Positions 1-10,207 are shown, numbered from the stretch's first letter. The stretch is 39,487 nucleotides of DNA from Rubrivivax gelatinosus (GCF_016583785.1 NZ_NRRU01000050.1:1-39487); one strand, 5' to 3'. A program made the numbers and translations. The notes: generated by a model from the sequence alone, not told the origin.

Positions 1-3000
1 CCCCCACCGAAGCCGGCGACTGGCTGGCCGCGCTGCCCGCGGCGCTGCTCGTTCTCGACGCCGAAGGCCGGCCGCGCTGGCTCAACGATGCCGGGCGCGA
101 GCTGCTCGGTCTCGCCAGCGCTGCGCTGTCCGTCGCGGCCGGCACGGCCGAACTGCTGAGCCTGGACGCCGAAGCGGCCGGCACGCTGGCGGCGGCCTGC
201 GCCGAAGGCCGCACGCTGGAACTGCGACGCCACGCCGCGGCCGGGGCGCGCTGGCTGGGCCTCACCCCGCGGCGCCTGCCCGACGGCGGCACGCTGCTCG
301 TGCTGCAGGCGCGCGACGACGTCCACGCGCACGAGGCCGAGCTCAGCGAGACCCGCGCGCTGCTGGAGATCGCGAGCTCGGTCGGACGCCTGGGCCGCTG
401 GGAGCGCAACCTGCAGGATGGCAGCGGCTTGTGGGACCGGCGCGTGTTCGCGATGCGCGGCCTGGAGGGCGAGGGTCAGGCGCCGCCGATGGAGGAAGCC
501 GAGCGTGCGATCGTCGCCGCCGACCGCGAAGGTTTCGTCGGCAGCATCCGCCAGACGCTGCAGCGCCCGGGCCGCCACCGCTACCGCTACCACGTGCGCA
601 CCCCCAGCGGCCAGGTGCGCTCGCTGCTGTGCGAATGCCTGGTGCTGGCCGACGAGCAGGGCCGCGCCGCGCGCGCCATCGGGCTGCTCGTCGACGACAC
701 GCTGGCCTGGTCGCTGGCGCATTCGCAGGACTCGACGCTGTCGCAGCTGGCGATGGCCGCCGACCTGACCGGCCTGGCGCTCTGGCGCCACGACCTGAAT
801 ACCGACCGTGTGCACTACAACCCGCGCACCGCCCGGGTGCTGGGTTTGCCGCTGCACCCCGGCGGCGTGCCGGTCGAGCAGATCCACCGCCTCGTGCACC
901 CGCAGGACCTGCCGCGCCTGACGGCGCAGCGCCAGGCCGTGCTGGCGAGCGACGAGCCGGTCGACATCGAGCTGCGCTACCGCCACCACGACCGCGAGAA
1001 CTGGTGCAGCGTGCTCGTGCGGCGCACGGTCGAGCGCGACGAGCAGTCGCGGCCGGTGGCCTTCATCGGCGTCGCGCTGGACGTCACCGATCGTGCCGAA
1101 GAGTCGCGCCGCGCGGCCGAGCTGGGCCGCCGCTTCGAACTGGTGACGCGGGCCGCCGGCATCGGCTACTGGAGCGCCGAGTTGCAGGGCATCCGCGGCA
1201 CCTGGAACGAACAGCTGCGCACCATGCACGGTCTGGCTGCGCACGAGGCGGTGCCGCTGTGGGAGGAATGGCTGCAGCGCTGGGTGCATCCGGAAGACCG
1301 GGCTCTTGTCGAACGGCGCTTCGAGGAGTGGCGCCACAGCGGCCGGCGCCACGCCGACACCGAGTTCCGCATCGTGCGCGGCGACGGCAGCGTGCGTGCG
1401 CTCAGCGCCCGCGCCGGCTTCGATGGCCCCGGCGGCGGCACGATGTTCGGCATCATCGTCGACGTCAGCGAACGCCGCCATGCCGAGGTCGCGCTGCGCC
1501 AGGCGAGCGAACGCGCGATGCTGGCGGCACGCGGCGCTGGCGTCGGCACCTGGGAGCTCGACGTGCGCGACGGCAGCGCGATCTGGGACGAGCAGATGTG
1601 GCGGCTGCGCGGGCTGGAGCCCCGAGCGACGCCACCGACGCTGGCCGAGCGCCTGGCCGCGGTGCACGAAGCCGACCGCCAGACGATGCAGCTGCACCTG
1701 CTCGAGCCGCTGCACCCGGACTCGGTGCCCGACCTCGAGTTCCGCGTCGTCTGGCCCGATGGCTCGGTGCGCTGGATCGCCGAGCGCTCGACGCTGCTCG
1801 CCGACGCCGAGGGCCGGCCGCGGCGCCGCATCGGCGTCGAGTGGGACATCACCGACCGGCGCGCGGCCGAGGCCGCACGCCAGGAGCGCACGATCGCACT
1901 GCGCGAGAGCCAGGCCAAGTCGCGTTTCCTGTCGCGCATGAGCCACGAGCTGCGCACGCCGCTGAACGCGGTGCTGGGCTTCACCGAGCTGCTGCTGGCC
2001 GACTGCATGCCGGCTGAAACGACGCGCCAGCGCCACCTGCAGGCGGTGCGCGGCGCCGGGCAGCAGCTGCTGGCGCTGGTCGACGACGTGCTCGACCTCG
2101 CCAGCCTGGAAGGCGGCGAGGTGCGTGTCGCCAGCGAACGTGTGCCGCTGCGCACGCTGGTCGAGCAGGCGCTGGAGATCGTCGAGCCGCTGCGCGCCGG
2201 GCGCGCGGTGGCGATCAGCACCGGCGCGCTCGAAGGCTTCGCGCTCGCCGATGCGGTGCGCCTGCGCCAGGTGCTGCAGAACCTGCTGACGAACGCGATC
2301 AAATACAACCGCGAAGGCGGCAGCATCGAGGTGCAGGCGCTGCGCCGCGACGGCCATGTGCGCCTGAGCGTCGCCGACTCCGGCCGCGGCATGAACGAGC
2401 AGCAGCTGCGCCACCTGTTCGAGCCCTTCAACCGGCTGGGGCTGGAGCGCGAGGCGATTCCCGGCACCGGCATCGGGCTGGTCATCGTCAAGACGCTGGT
2501 CGAGCGCATGGGTGGCTCGGTGCAGGTCGAGAGCACGCCCGGTGTCGGCACGCTGGTCGAGTTGCGCCTGCCGGACGGCACCGGTTCGCCGGCACCGGCG
2601 CCGGCACCGGCACGGGTGACGCGGCCGCTGCCGCTGGCCGAGCCGCGGGCGCCGACGGCGACCCTGCTCTACATCGAAGACAACCCGGTGAACGCGCTGA
2701 TCATCTCCGAGCTGATCGCACGCCGCTCCGACCTGACGCTGGTCGTCGCCGGCGACGGCGGCGAAGGCCTGCGCCGCGCCGGCGAACTGCAGCCCGACCT
2801 GATCCTGCTGGACATGCAGCTGCCCGACATCGACGGCCATGAGGTGCTGCGCCGCCTGCGCACCGAGCCGCAGACCGCGAGCATCCCCGTGATCGCGCTG
2901 TCGGCCAACGCGATGCCGCAGGACATCGAGCGTGCACTCGCCGCCGGCATGGCCGACTACTGGACCAAGCCGCTGGACTTCCGCGCCTTCAACGAGGCCA

Positions 3001-3032
3001 TCAGCGCGATGTTCGGGCCGCCGCCGGCCTGA
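1..3032 (+). CDS. Multi-PAS hybrid sensor histidine kinase (5' end outside window)
   Basis: The reading frame is open from the first bases, so the N-terminus lies upstream. Visible in order: a PAS domain at about 1-300, then four PAS-like units that each carry a G-x-W-type core (about 360-700, 750-1110, 1130-1490 and 1500-1870). A HisKA dimerisation domain follows, with the phospho-acceptor His in MSHELRTPLN (codon 1944-1946). The HATPase has its N box (LLTNAIKYN), DSGRGM and GTGIGL. A C-terminal receiver has the acceptor Asp in LLDMQLPDIDG (codon 2811-2813) and the conserved Lys in WTKPLD. No transmembrane segment is seen in the part present, so it may sense a cytoplasmic or redox cue through the PAS domains. 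A Pro-Ala linker joins the kinase to the receiver. Ligand and output partner cannot be told from this sequence. The next gene is convergent. Confidence 0.93.
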   Translation, partial: PTEAGDWLAALPAALLVLDAEGRPRWLNDAGRELLGLASAALSVAAGTAELLSLDAEAAGTLAAACAEGRTLELRRHAAAGARWLGLTPRRLPDGGTLLVLQARDDVHAHEAELSETRALLEIASSVGRLGRWERNLQDGSGLWDRRVFAMRGLEGEGQAPPMEEAERAIVAADREGFVGSIRQTLQRPGRHRYRYHVRTPSGQVRSLLCECLVLADEQGRAARAIGLLVDDTLAWSLAHSQDSTLSQLAMAADLTGLALWRHDLNTDRVHYNPRTARVLGLPLHPGGVPVEQIHRLVHPQDLPRLTAQRQAVLASDEPVDIELRYRHHDRENWCSVLVRRTVERDEQSRPVAFIGVALDVTDRAEESRRAAELGRRFELVTRAAGIGYWSAELQGIRGTWNEQLRTMHGLAAHEAVPLWEEWLQRWVHPEDRALVERRFEEWRHSGRRHADTEFRIVRGDGSVRALSARAGFDGPGGGTMFGIIVDVSERRHAEVALRQASERAMLAARGAGVGTWELDVRDGSAIWDEQMWRLRGLEPRATPPTLAERLAAVHEADRQTMQLHLLEPLHPDSVPDLEFRVVWPDGSVRWIAERSTLLADAEGRPRRRIGVEWDITDRRAAEAARQERTIALRESQAKSRFLSRMSHELRTPLNAVLGFTELLLADCMPAETTRQRHLQAVRGAGQQLLALVDDVLDLASLEGGEVRVASERVPLRTLVEQALEIVEPLRAGRAVAISTGALEGFALADAVRLRQVLQNLLTNAIKYNREGGSIEVQALRRDGHVRLSVADSGRGMNEQQLRHLFEPFNRLGLEREAIPGTGIGLVIVKTLVERMGGSVQVESTPGVGTLVELRLPDGTGSPAPAPAPARVTRPLPLAEPRAPTATLLYIEDNPVNALIISELIARRSDLTLVVAGDGGEGLRRAGELQPDLILLDMQLPDIDGHEVLRRLRTEPQTASIPVIALSANAMPQDIERALAAGMADYWTKPLDFRAFNEAISAMFGPPPA

Positions 3033-3040
3033 GCGCCGGC

Positions 3041-3061
3041 GGCGGCCGGCTTCAGGCCGGC
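3041..3061. terminator. Possible bidirectional hairpin between convergent genes
   Basis: GCCGGC arms at 3045-3050 and 3056-3061 flank a 5-base loop, between the kinase stop (3032) and the peptidase stop (3052). There is no T-tract on either strand, so intrinsic termination is only a possibility. Confidence 0.3.
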
Positions 3062-5136
3062 TCGGCGATCAGGCCGCGTTTTTCCAGCAGCGGGCGCACC
3101 GTCGGCGCGCGGCCGCGGAACGCGGCGTAGGCCGCGCCCGGCTCGACGCTGTTGCCGGCGCCGTAGATGTGGCGCCGCAGCGCTTCGGCCGTCTTGCGGT
3201 CGAAGGGGCTGCCGGCTTCGACGAAGGCGTCGTAGCCGTCGGCGTCCAGCACCTCGGCCCAGAGGTAGACGTAGTAGCCGGCGGCGTAGCTCGAGCTCGA
3301 GAACAGGTGCTGGAAGTGCACCAGCCGGTGGTTCATGCCGACCGCGGCCGGCAGGCCTTGCGCGGCCATCAGCTCGGCCTCGAAGGCGCACAGGTCGGCC
3401 GGCGGCTCGGCGTCGGGCAGCGCGTGCACCGCCATGTCGACGATCGCGCTGGCGCAGTAGCGCACCGTCTCGTAGCCCTGATTGAAGCGGCGCGCGGCCT
3501 TCATGCGCTGCACCAGGTCGTCCGGAATCGGCGCGCCGGTGTCGACATGGCGCGCGTGGCGCGCCAGCACCTCGGGCTCGAGCGCCCAGTGCTCGAACAG
3601 CTGCGACGGCAGCTCGACGAAGTCGCGCAGCACCTGCGTGCCCGACAGGCGCTCGTAGTCGACGCTGGACAAGAGCCCGTGCAGGCCGTGGCCGAACTCG
3701 TGGAACAGCGTGCGCACGTCGTCCATCGCCAGCAGCGTCGGCCGGCCGGGCTCGCCCTTGGCGAAGTTGTTGTTGTTCAGGATCACCGGCAACTCGACGC
3801 CGCCGCCGGGCGCGTTGCGGCTCTGCCAGCGCAGCGGGCTCATCCAGGCGCCGCTGCGTTTGCTCGGGCGCGCGAAGTTGTCCTGCAGGAACACGCCGAT
3901 CGCCTGCCCGGCGGCGTCGCGCACCTCGTAGGCGCGCACGTCGGGGTGGTAGACCGGCAGCTCGGCGCGCGGCGTGAAGCTGATCCCGAAGAGCCGGTTG
4001 GCGCAGTCGAAGGCAGCGGCAACCACGTTGTCGAGCGCGAAGTACGGCTTGACCTCGGCGTCGTCGACCGCGTAGCGCTGCTGGCGCACCTTCTCGGCCC
4101 AGAAGCGCCAGTCCCAGGCCTCGATCGAACCCGGCACGCCGGCGGCGGCCTTGACCTCCTCCAGCGCCTGGCGCTCGCGCGCGACGGCGTCCAGGGCCCG
4201 CGGCCAGACCTCGTCGAGCAGGCCGCGCACGGCCGCCTGGTTGCCGGCCATCGTGTCGGCGAGCGCGTAATCGGCATAGCTGCCCTTGCCGTGCAGTGCC
4301 GCCTGTTCGCGGCGCAGGCGCAGGATGGCGCGCGCGATGTCGCGGTTGTCGTGTTCGCCGGCGTGTTCGCCGCGCGAGGTCCAGGCGCGCCAGGCAGCCT
4401 CGCGCAGGTCGCGGCGCTGCGAATAGGTCAGGAAGGGCACCACCAGCGAACGCGAGAGCGTGACGACGTGGCCGTCGATGCCGCGGTCGGCCGCGGCCTG
4501 GCGGGCGGCGGCGCGCACGAAGTCGGGCAGCCCGGCAAGGTCGGCCTCGCCGTGCAGCTCGAGCCGGAACGCGGCTTCGTCGTGCAGCACGTTCTGCGCG
4601 AACTGGGTCGTCAGCGCGGCCAGCTGCTCCATCACCTCGGCATAACGCTGCTGCGCCGCCGGCTCGAGCTTGGCGCCGGCGCGCACGAAGTCCAGGTGCA
4701 GGCGTTCGAGCAGGCGCAGCTGCTCGGGCGCCAGGCCGAGCGCGGCGCGGCCTTCGTACAGCGCGTCCAGGCGCGCGAACAGCGCCATGTCCATGTAGAC
4801 GGCGTTGTCGTGCGCCGCCAGCGGCGCGGCCATCTCGCGCTGCACGGCCTGCAGCTCCGGCGTCGTGTTCGACGCCGTCAGGTTGTAGAAGACCGAGCCG
4901 ATGCGCGCCAGCAGCCGGCCGCTGCGGTCGAAGGCGGCGACGGTGTTGTCGAAGCTCGCGGGCTCGGCCTGGGCACCGATGGCCGCCAGTTCGCCGCGGT
5001 GCACCGCCATCGCCGCCTCGAAGGCGGGGCGGAAGTGCTCGGCGCGCAAGGCGTCGAACGGCGGCAGGCCGAAGGGCGCGTCCCAGTCCTGCAGCAGCGG
5101 GTTGCCGGCGGCCGTGGTCAACGGGGCCGCGCTCAC
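3052..5136 (-). CDS. prlC: Oligopeptidase A, M3 family zinc metallopeptidase
   Basis: A protein of 694 residues, close to the usual ~680 of PrlC/OpdA. It degrades short peptides, including cleaved signal peptides, in the cytoplasm. The M3 zinc motif HEFGH is at residues 479-483 (3688-3702), followed by GLHGLLS. The N-terminus (NPLLQDWDAPFGLPPFDAL) and the C-terminal YYVYLWAEVLDAD stretch are typical of the family. I chose the GTG start at 5136 rather than the longer frame because GTG overlaps the stop of the upstream gene by 4 bases (GTGA) and an AAGAAGG ribosome binding site lies just upstream. The gene is therefore translationally coupled to a secreted coiled-coil protein, an unusual partner for a cytosolic peptidase. 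Confidence 0.93.
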   Translation of the reverse strand: MSAAPLTTAAGNPLLQDWDAPFGLPPFDALRAEHFRPAFEAAMAVHRGELAAIGAQAEPASFDNTVAAFDRSGRLLARIGSVFYNLTASNTTPELQAVQREMAAPLAAHDNAVYMDMALFARLDALYEGRAALGLAPEQLRLLERLHLDFVRAGAKLEPAAQQRYAEVMEQLAALTTQFAQNVLHDEAAFRLELHGEADLAGLPDFVRAAARQAAADRGIDGHVVTLSRSLVVPFLTYSQRRDLREAAWRAWTSRGEHAGEHDNRDIARAILRLRREQAALHGKGSYADYALADTMAGNQAAVRGLLDEVWPRALDAVARERQALEEVKAAAGVPGSIEAWDWRFWAEKVRQQRYAVDDAEVKPYFALDNVVAAAFDCANRLFGISFTPRAELPVYHPDVRAYEVRDAAGQAIGVFLQDNFARPSKRSGAWMSPLRWQSRNAPGGGVELPVILNNNNFAKGEPGRPTLLAMDDVRTLFHEFGHGLHGLLSSVDYERLSGTQVLRDFVELPSQLFEHWALEPEVLARHARHVDTGAPIPDDLVQRMKAARRFNQGYETVRYCASAIVDMAVHALPDAEPPADLCAFEAELMAAQGLPAAVGMNHRLVHFQHLFSSSSYAAGYYVYLWAEVLDADGYDAFVEAGSPFDRKTAEALRRHIYGAGNSVEPGAAYAAFRGRAPTVRPLLEKRGLIAEPA

Positions 5137-5855
5137 TTGGCACCCTTCTTCAGCAGGATCTCGTCGTCCTCGCGGTAGCGGCGGTTGGCACATTCGCCGG
5201 CCCAGAGGTCGCGGTCGGCGTTGACCTTCTCGGCGCGCTGGAACACGTCGTCGTTGCGCTTGTTCCAGTCCTTGACCTTGGAGTCCACCGCCGCAGCACG
5301 ATCGTTGAAGCTGTTGACGGCTTGTTCGTTGCCGACAGCCAGCTGGGCACGTTCGGCGTCCAGCGCAGCCTGCGTCTTCTGGATCTCCTGCCGTTCACGT
5401 TCCAGCTGGCGGCGCTCGCGCTCGCCGGCGGCGCCCTTGCGCTCTTCCGAGCTCTTGGTTCGTTCGTTCCACTGCTCCACGCGCTCACCCAGCTCGCGGT
5501 AGCGCTGGTTCAGGCTGGCCACCGCCTCCTTCGAGCCTTCGACCTTGGAACGCTCGGACTTGAGCGCGTCCTGTTCGGCCGCGATCTGCATGCGCATGGT
5601 CTCCAGCTCGGAGCGTTCGGCAACCAGTGCGGCGCTCGCCTTGGCGACCGTGTCCTGCCGGGCCAGGCAGTCCTTGAGCTCCTGCCGGGTCAGGATCGGG
5701 CCGCCCGAGCCCCCGCTGCCACCGAGCGACAGCGTGCGGCCTTCGGGCTTGGCGGCGGGTTTGCTTTGGGCGAAAGCACCCGGGGCAGCGGCCAGGGTGG
5801 CGCCGCAGGCGATCAGGACGGCCGCCGCGATACGCGGCGCAACGAAGCGGGTCAT
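5133..5855 (-). CDS. Secreted coiled-coil protein of unknown function
   Basis: A 240-residue protein starting at ATG 5855, with an AGGA-type ribosome binding site (GCGAGGACT). Residues 1-30 form a signal peptide (basic start, hydrophobic core, cleavage probably after AFAQ). A Gly/Ser-rich patch (GGSGGSGG) follows. Most of the rest is charged heptad-like sequence rich in Glu, Lys, Arg and Gln, so a long coiled coil is likely. One Cys lies before the coil (LKDCLARQ) and one near the C-terminus (GECANRRY), which could pair in the periplasm. No catalytic motif is seen and I do not recognise a named family. Its stop overlaps the prlC start. Confidence 0.75.
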   Translation of the reverse strand: MTRFVAPRIAAAVLIACGATLAAAPGAFAQSKPAAKPEGRTLSLGGSGGSGGPILTRQELKDCLARQDTVAKASAALVAERSELETMRMQIAAEQDALKSERSKVEGSKEAVASLNQRYRELGERVEQWNERTKSSEERKGAAGERERRQLERERQEIQKTQAALDAERAQLAVGNEQAVNSFNDRAAAVDSKVKDWNKRNDDVFQRAEKVNADRDLWAGECANRRYREDDEILLKKGAK

Positions 5856-6018
5856 GGAGAAAGTCCTCGCGAATGGGGAGGCCGGCACCTGCCGGTCGAA
5901 CCCGGGATGATGCCACCGCACCATCGTCCTGCGGCCGCTGGCGGGCAGCGCCGGCAGCATGCGTCGCCGCTGTGGCACAGTCCGCGGCGCGGCGCTCTTG
6001 CCGCGAATCCGGGCCCAC

Positions 6019-6576
6019 ATGGCGCTCAAATCGACGATCTACAAGGCCACGCTCGCGCTGGCCGACATGGACCGGCCGCTGTATGCGGACCATTCCCTGA
6101 CCCTGGCCCTGCATCCGTCGGAGACCGAGGAACGCCTGATGGTGCGGCTGCTCGCGTTCGCGCTGCAGGCCGGCGCCGGCGACAGCGCCGACAACCTGCA
6201 GTTCACGCGCGGCCTGTCCGACAGCGACGAACCGGCGCTCTGGCAGCGCGACCTGGACGGGCGCCTGCGCCACTGGATCGAGATCGGCCAGACCGACGAG
6301 CGCCGGCTCGCCAAGGCCTGCGGCCGCGCCGACCGCGTGACGCTCTACGCCTATGGCAACTCGGTGCCGATCTGGTGGGCCGCGCTGCAGGGCAAGATCA
6401 CGCGGCTGCGCAACCTGCACATCTGGCAGCTGCCGGCCGCGCAGACCCAGGAACTGGCCACACTCGCGGCCCGCTCGATGCAGCTCCAGGTCACGGTGCA
6501 GGACGGCCACGTCTGGGTCGGCAATGCCCACACCAGTGTCGAGCTGAGCCCGCAACGCCTATGGCCCACAGAATGA
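6019..6576 (+). CDS. yaeQ: YaeQ family protein
   Basis: A 185-residue protein, matching the family's ~180. The N-terminus MALKSTIYKATLALADMDR and the ETEERLMVRLLAFAL segment are characteristic of YaeQ. The family has a PD-(D/E)XK nuclease-like fold; its biological role is unresolved. Early work linked it to suppression of RfaH-dependent defects, but that should not be taken as a function. The ATG at 6019 gives the family N-terminus, whereas an in-frame upstream start at 5959 would add an untypical Arg-rich extension. It is followed after 13 bases by the prolyl oligopeptidase, so co-transcription is likely. Confidence 0.9.
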   Translation: MALKSTIYKATLALADMDRPLYADHSLTLALHPSETEERLMVRLLAFALQAGAGDSADNLQFTRGLSDSDEPALWQRDLDGRLRHWIEIGQTDERRLAKACGRADRVTLYAYGNSVPIWWAALQGKITRLRNLHIWQLPAAQTQELATLAARSMQLQVTVQDGHVWVGNAHTSVELSPQRLWPTE

Positions 6577-6589
6577 GGCAGCCCACCCG

Positions 6590-8701
6590 ATGATCTCCCG
6601 TCGCCACTTCACCGTCGCGCTGCCGCTGGCCGCGACCCTGCCCACGATGACGCTTGCCGCCACCCCCACCGAAGACGACCTGCTCTGGCTCGAAGACGTC
6701 CAGGGCGAACGTGCGCTCGCCTGGGTGCGCGCCCGCAACGCCGAAACCGAGGCCGTGCTCGAGAAACAGCCCGGCTTCGCCGCGACGCGCGCCCGCATCC
6801 GCTCCATCCTCGACTCGCGCGACCGCATTCCGGCCGTCGTGCGCCGTGGCGCCTGGCTCTACAACCTGTGGCAGGACGAGCACAACCCGCGCGGCCTGTG
6901 GCGGCGCACGACGCTGGACGAATACCGCAAGCGTGAACCCGCCTGGCAGACGGTGCTCGACGTCGACGCGCTCGGCCGCGCCGAAGGCGTCAACTGGACC
7001 TGGGCCGGCGCCATCGCGCTCGGCCCCGACTACCGCCGCTGCCTGGTCAAGCTCTCGCGCGGCGGCGCCGACGCCCACGTCGTGCGCGAGTTCGACATCG
7101 AGACCCGGCGCTTCGTCGACGGCGGCTTCGAGCTGCCCGAGGCCAAGAGCGAGGTCGAGTGGGTCAACGCCGACGAGCTGCTGGTCGCCACCGACTTCGG
7201 CCCGGGCGCGCTGACCGACTCGGGCTACCCGCGCGTCGTCAAGCGCTGGCGCCGCGGCACGCCGCTGTCGGCGGCCAAGACGGTGTTCGAAGGCGAGAAG
7301 ACCGACGTCGCCGCCGGCATGTCGGTCGACCACACGCCGGGTTACGAGCGCACCGTGTTCGCGCGCTCGGTCGACTTCTACCGCAGCGAGATGTTCCTGC
7401 TGCAGGGCGAACGCCTGCTGCGCATCGACAAACCCGCCGACGCCGAACTGGGTTTCTGGAAGAGCCGCGTGCTGATCACGCTGCGCAGCGACTGGACGGT
7501 GGCCGGGCGCAGCTGGCCCAGCGGCTCGCTGCTGGTCGCCGACGCCGCCGCCTTCCTGCGCGGCGAACGGGTCTTCGACGCGCTGTTCACGCCGACGGCG
7601 ACACGCTCGCTCGCCGGCATGGCGACGACTCGCGACACGCTGCTGGTCGAGATCCTCGACAACGTCGCCGGCCGCATCGAGGAATGGCTCCAGGCCGACG
7701 GCCGCTGGCAGCGGCGCGAGGTCGCGGCGCCCTTCCCCGGCACGCTGTCGGTGGCGGCGCTGCACGACCCCGAACTCGCCGACGACCCGCTGGCCGACGC
7801 CTATCTGCTGCAGTACACCGACTTCCTGACGCCGGACACGCTGTCGCTGGGCCGCGTCGGCAGCGATGCACGCGAGGTGCTGAAGTCGCGCCCGGCCTTC
7901 TACGACGCCGCCGGCATGCGCGTCGAGCAGCGCTTCGCGAAGAGCCGCGACGGCACGCGCGTGCCCTACTTCGTCGTCTGGCCGCGCGCCGCCAAGGCCG
8001 ACGGCGCGAACCCGACGCTGCTCTACGGCTACGGCGGCTTCGAGGTCTCGATGCAGCCCTACTACTCGGGCGTCGTCGGCTCGAGCTGGCTGGCGCAGGG
8101 CGGCGTCTACGTGCTCGCCAACATCCGCGGCGGCGGCGAGTTCGGCCCGGCCTGGCACCAGGCCGCCGTCGGCGCCAACCGGCAGAAGGCCTACGACGAC
8201 TTCGCCGCGGTCGCCGAGGACCTGATCGCCACCCGCGTGACGAGCCCGCGCCACCTGGGCATCCAGGGCGGCAGCAACGGCGGGCTGCTCGTCGGCGCGG
8301 TGATGGTGCAGCGGCCCGAGCTGTTCAACGCCGTCGTCTGCCAGGTGCCGCTGCTGGACATGAAGCGCTACACCAAGCTGCTCGCCGGCGCCTCGTGGAT
8401 GGCCGAATACGGCGACCCGGACGACCCGGCGCAGTGGGCCTTCATCTCGCGCTACAGCCCCTACCAGAACGTGCGCCGCGAGCAGAAGATGCCGCATGTG
8501 CTCTTCGTCACCTCGACACGCGACGACCGCGTGCACCCCGGCCACGCCCGCAAGATGGCCGAACGCATGCGCCAGCAGGGGCATCCGGTGATGTACTGGG
8601 AGAACATCGAAGGCGGCCACGGCGGCGCCGCCGACAACGCCCAGCGGGCGCAGATGACGGCGCTGGAATACGCCTTCCTGCGGCTGCAACTGGGGCGCTG
8701 A
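6590..8701 (+). CDS. Prolyl oligopeptidase family serine peptidase (S9A), probably Tat-exported
   Basis: A 703-residue protein. The N-terminus [15 protein letters not shown] has a twin-arginine pattern (S-R-R-x-F) followed by a hydrophobic stretch ending TLAA, so Tat-dependent export is likely. The mature part is a seven-bladed propeller (about 30-430) and then an alpha/beta hydrolase domain. The nucleophile is Ser562 in GGSNGG, the acid is in [10 protein letters not shown] (Asp645/646) and the catalytic His677 lies in EGGHGG. Such enzymes cleave short peptides after proline or related residues; several bacterial S9A members are periplasmic. It sits between yaeQ and aat with 13-base gaps on both sides, suggesting one transcription unit. 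Confidence 0.9.
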   Translation: MISRRHFTVALPLAATLPTMTLAATPTEDDLLWLEDVQGERALAWVRARNAETEAVLEKQPGFAATRARIRSILDSRDRIPAVVRRGAWLYNLWQDEHNPRGLWRRTTLDEYRKREPAWQTVLDVDALGRAEGVNWTWAGAIALGPDYRRCLVKLSRGGADAHVVREFDIETRRFVDGGFELPEAKSEVEWVNADELLVATDFGPGALTDSGYPRVVKRWRRGTPLSAAKTVFEGEKTDVAAGMSVDHTPGYERTVFARSVDFYRSEMFLLQGERLLRIDKPADAELGFWKSRVLITLRSDWTVAGRSWPSGSLLVADAAAFLRGERVFDALFTPTATRSLAGMATTRDTLLVEILDNVAGRIEEWLQADGRWQRREVAAPFPGTLSVAALHDPELADDPLADAYLLQYTDFLTPDTLSLGRVGSDAREVLKSRPAFYDAAGMRVEQRFAKSRDGTRVPYFVVWPRAAKADGANPTLLYGYGGFEVSMQPYYSGVVGSSWLAQGGVYVLANIRGGGEFGPAWHQAAVGANRQKAYDDFAAVAEDLIATRVTSPRHLGIQGGSNGGLLVGAVMVQRPELFNAVVCQVPLLDMKRYTKLLAGASWMAEYGDPDDPAQWAFISRYSPYQNVRREQKMPHVLFVTSTRDDRVHPGHARKMAERMRQQGHPVMYWENIEGGHGGAADNAQRAQMTALEYAFLRLQLGR

Positions 8702-8714
8702 AGCGCACGCGGCG

Positions 8715-9452
8715 ATGCTGCCGATCGCCTGGATCGACGAAGACACGCCGCTGCCGCCGGCGCGCCACGCGCTCGGCCCCGACTCCGACGCGCCGGGGCT
8801 GGTGGCCGCCGGCGGCCGGGTGACGCCGACGCGGCTGGAGGAGGCCTATCGCCAGGGCATCTTCCCCTGGTACGGCCCGGGGCAGCCGGTGCTGTGGTGG
8901 AGCCCGGACCCGCGCATGGTGCTGCCGACGGCCGAGTTCCGCGTCTCGCATTCGCTGCGCAAGACGCTGCGGCGCTTCGTGCGCACGCCGGGCTGCGAGG
9001 TCCGCGTCGACCACGCCTTCGACCGCGTCATCGCCGCCTGCGCGGCGACACCGCGCGAAGGCCAGGACGGCACCTGGATCGTGCCGCAGGTGATGCAGGC
9101 CTACCGCGACTGGCACCGGCTGGGCCGGGTGCACAGCTTCGAGACCTGGATCGACGGCGAACTCGTCGGCGGCCTGTACGGCGTCGGCATCGGCCGCATG
9201 TTCTTTGGCGAATCGATGTTCGCGCAGCGCAGCGACGCGTCCAAGATCGCGCTCGCCGCGCTCGTCGCCTTCGCCCGCGGCGAGGGCATCGGGCTCATCG
9301 ACTGCCAGCAGAACACGCGCCACCTGGCGTCGATGGGAGCACGCGAGATCGGGCGCGAAGCCTTCGAGCGCCACCTGGGGATCGCCTGCAAGGCCGGGGA
9401 CATTGCACGCTGGTCCTATGATGCGTCGGCATGGGAGCGGCTTCTGCCCTGA
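8715..9452 (+). CDS. aat: Leucyl/phenylalanyl-tRNA-protein transferase
   Basis: A 245-residue protein; Escherichia Aat is about 234. It transfers Leu or Phe from aminoacyl-tRNA to N-terminal Lys or Arg of proteins, which creates ClpS/ClpAP degrons. Family signatures are [20 protein letters not shown] (residues ~50-70), FFGESMF and [15 protein letters not shown] near the C-terminus. The ATG at 8715 gives the usual N-terminus. The 3' end overlaps the start of bpt by 22 bases, so the two N-degron transferases are probably translated together. Confidence 0.96.
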   Translation: MLPIAWIDEDTPLPPARHALGPDSDAPGLVAAGGRVTPTRLEEAYRQGIFPWYGPGQPVLWWSPDPRMVLPTAEFRVSHSLRKTLRRFVRTPGCEVRVDHAFDRVIAACAATPREGQDGTWIVPQVMQAYRDWHRLGRVHSFETWIDGELVGGLYGVGIGRMFFGESMFAQRSDASKIALAALVAFARGEGIGLIDCQQNTRHLASMGAREIGREAFERHLGIACKAGDIARWSYDASAWERLLP

Positions 9453-10207
9453 CCGCCCCGGCGCCGGACGACACCCACGTGACGCATCCGAAAGAGCTAC
9501 CCCTCTCGTCGCTGCAGTTCTACGCGACCGCGCCCTACCCGTGCAGCTACCTGCCCGGCCTGCAGGCGCGCTCGCAGGTCGCCACGCCCAGCCACCTGAT
9601 CCACGCCGACGCCTATTCGGCGCTGGTGGCGGCGGGTTTCCGCCGCAGCGGCATGTTCACCTACCGCCCGCACTGCGACGGCTGCCGCGCCTGCGTGCCG
9701 CTGCGCGTGCCGGTGGCGCGTTTCGAGCCCTCGCGCAGCCAGCGCCGGGCCTGGAAGCAGCACGAGGACCTGCGCGCACGCGTGCTGCGCCTGTGTTTCG
9801 TGCCCGAGCACTACCAGCTCTACCTGCGCTACCAGTCCGGGCGCCACGCCGGCGGCGGCATGGACCACGACAGCGTCGACCAGTACACCCAGTTCCTGCT
9901 GCAAAGCCGCGTCAACTCGCGTCTGGTCGAGTTCCGCGACGGCACCGGCGCGCTGAAGATGGTCTCCATCGTCGACGTGCTGAACGACGGCATCTCCGCC
10001 GTCTACACCTTCTACGAGCCCGAAGAGCGCGCCAGCTTCGGCACCTACAACGTGCTCTGGCAGATCGGCCAGACGCGCCAGCTCGATCTGCCGCACCTGT
10101 ACCTGGGCTACTGGATCGCGGCGAGCGCGAAGATGGCCTACAAGAGCCTGTTCCGCCCTTACGAGCTGCTGGTCGACGGTGTCTGGCAGGAGCCGGCGGC
10201 GACGTAG
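9431..10207 (+). CDS. bpt: Aspartate/glutamate leucyltransferase (bacterial Ate1-like)
   Basis: A 258-residue protein of the Bpt family, which adds Leu to N-terminal Asp or Glu and so feeds the ClpS/ClpAP N-degron pathway together with Aat. Visible signatures are [14 protein letters not shown] near the N-terminus, the [15 protein letters not shown] cysteine cluster, and the C-terminal [19 protein letters not shown]. The start at 9431 overlaps aat; a GTG at 9479 (16 codons later) is an alternative that would remove a non-conserved leader. The last 49 bases overlap the 3' end of the convergent NUDIX-MBL gene. Confidence 0.93.
   Translation: MGAASALTAPAPDDTHVTHPKELPLSSLQFYATAPYPCSYLPGLQARSQVATPSHLIHADAYSALVAAGFRRSGMFTYRPHCDGCRACVPLRVPVARFEPSRSQRRAWKQHEDLRARVLRLCFVPEHYQLYLRYQSGRHAGGGMDHDSVDQYTQFLLQSRVNSRLVEFRDGTGALKMVSIVDVLNDGISAVYTFYEPEERASFGTYNVLWQIGQTRQLDLPHLYLGYWIAASAKMAYKSLFRPYELLVDGVWQEPAAT

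Noticed and set aside
2584..2620. CACCGG/CGCCGG repeat in the hybrid kinase gene
   Set aside because: It only codes for the Pro-Ala linker between kinase and receiver; such linkers are common in this base composition.
2932..5178. A ~750-codon plus-strand frame opposite prlC
   Set aside because: Its sequence is a reverse image of the peptidase gene, with no domain.
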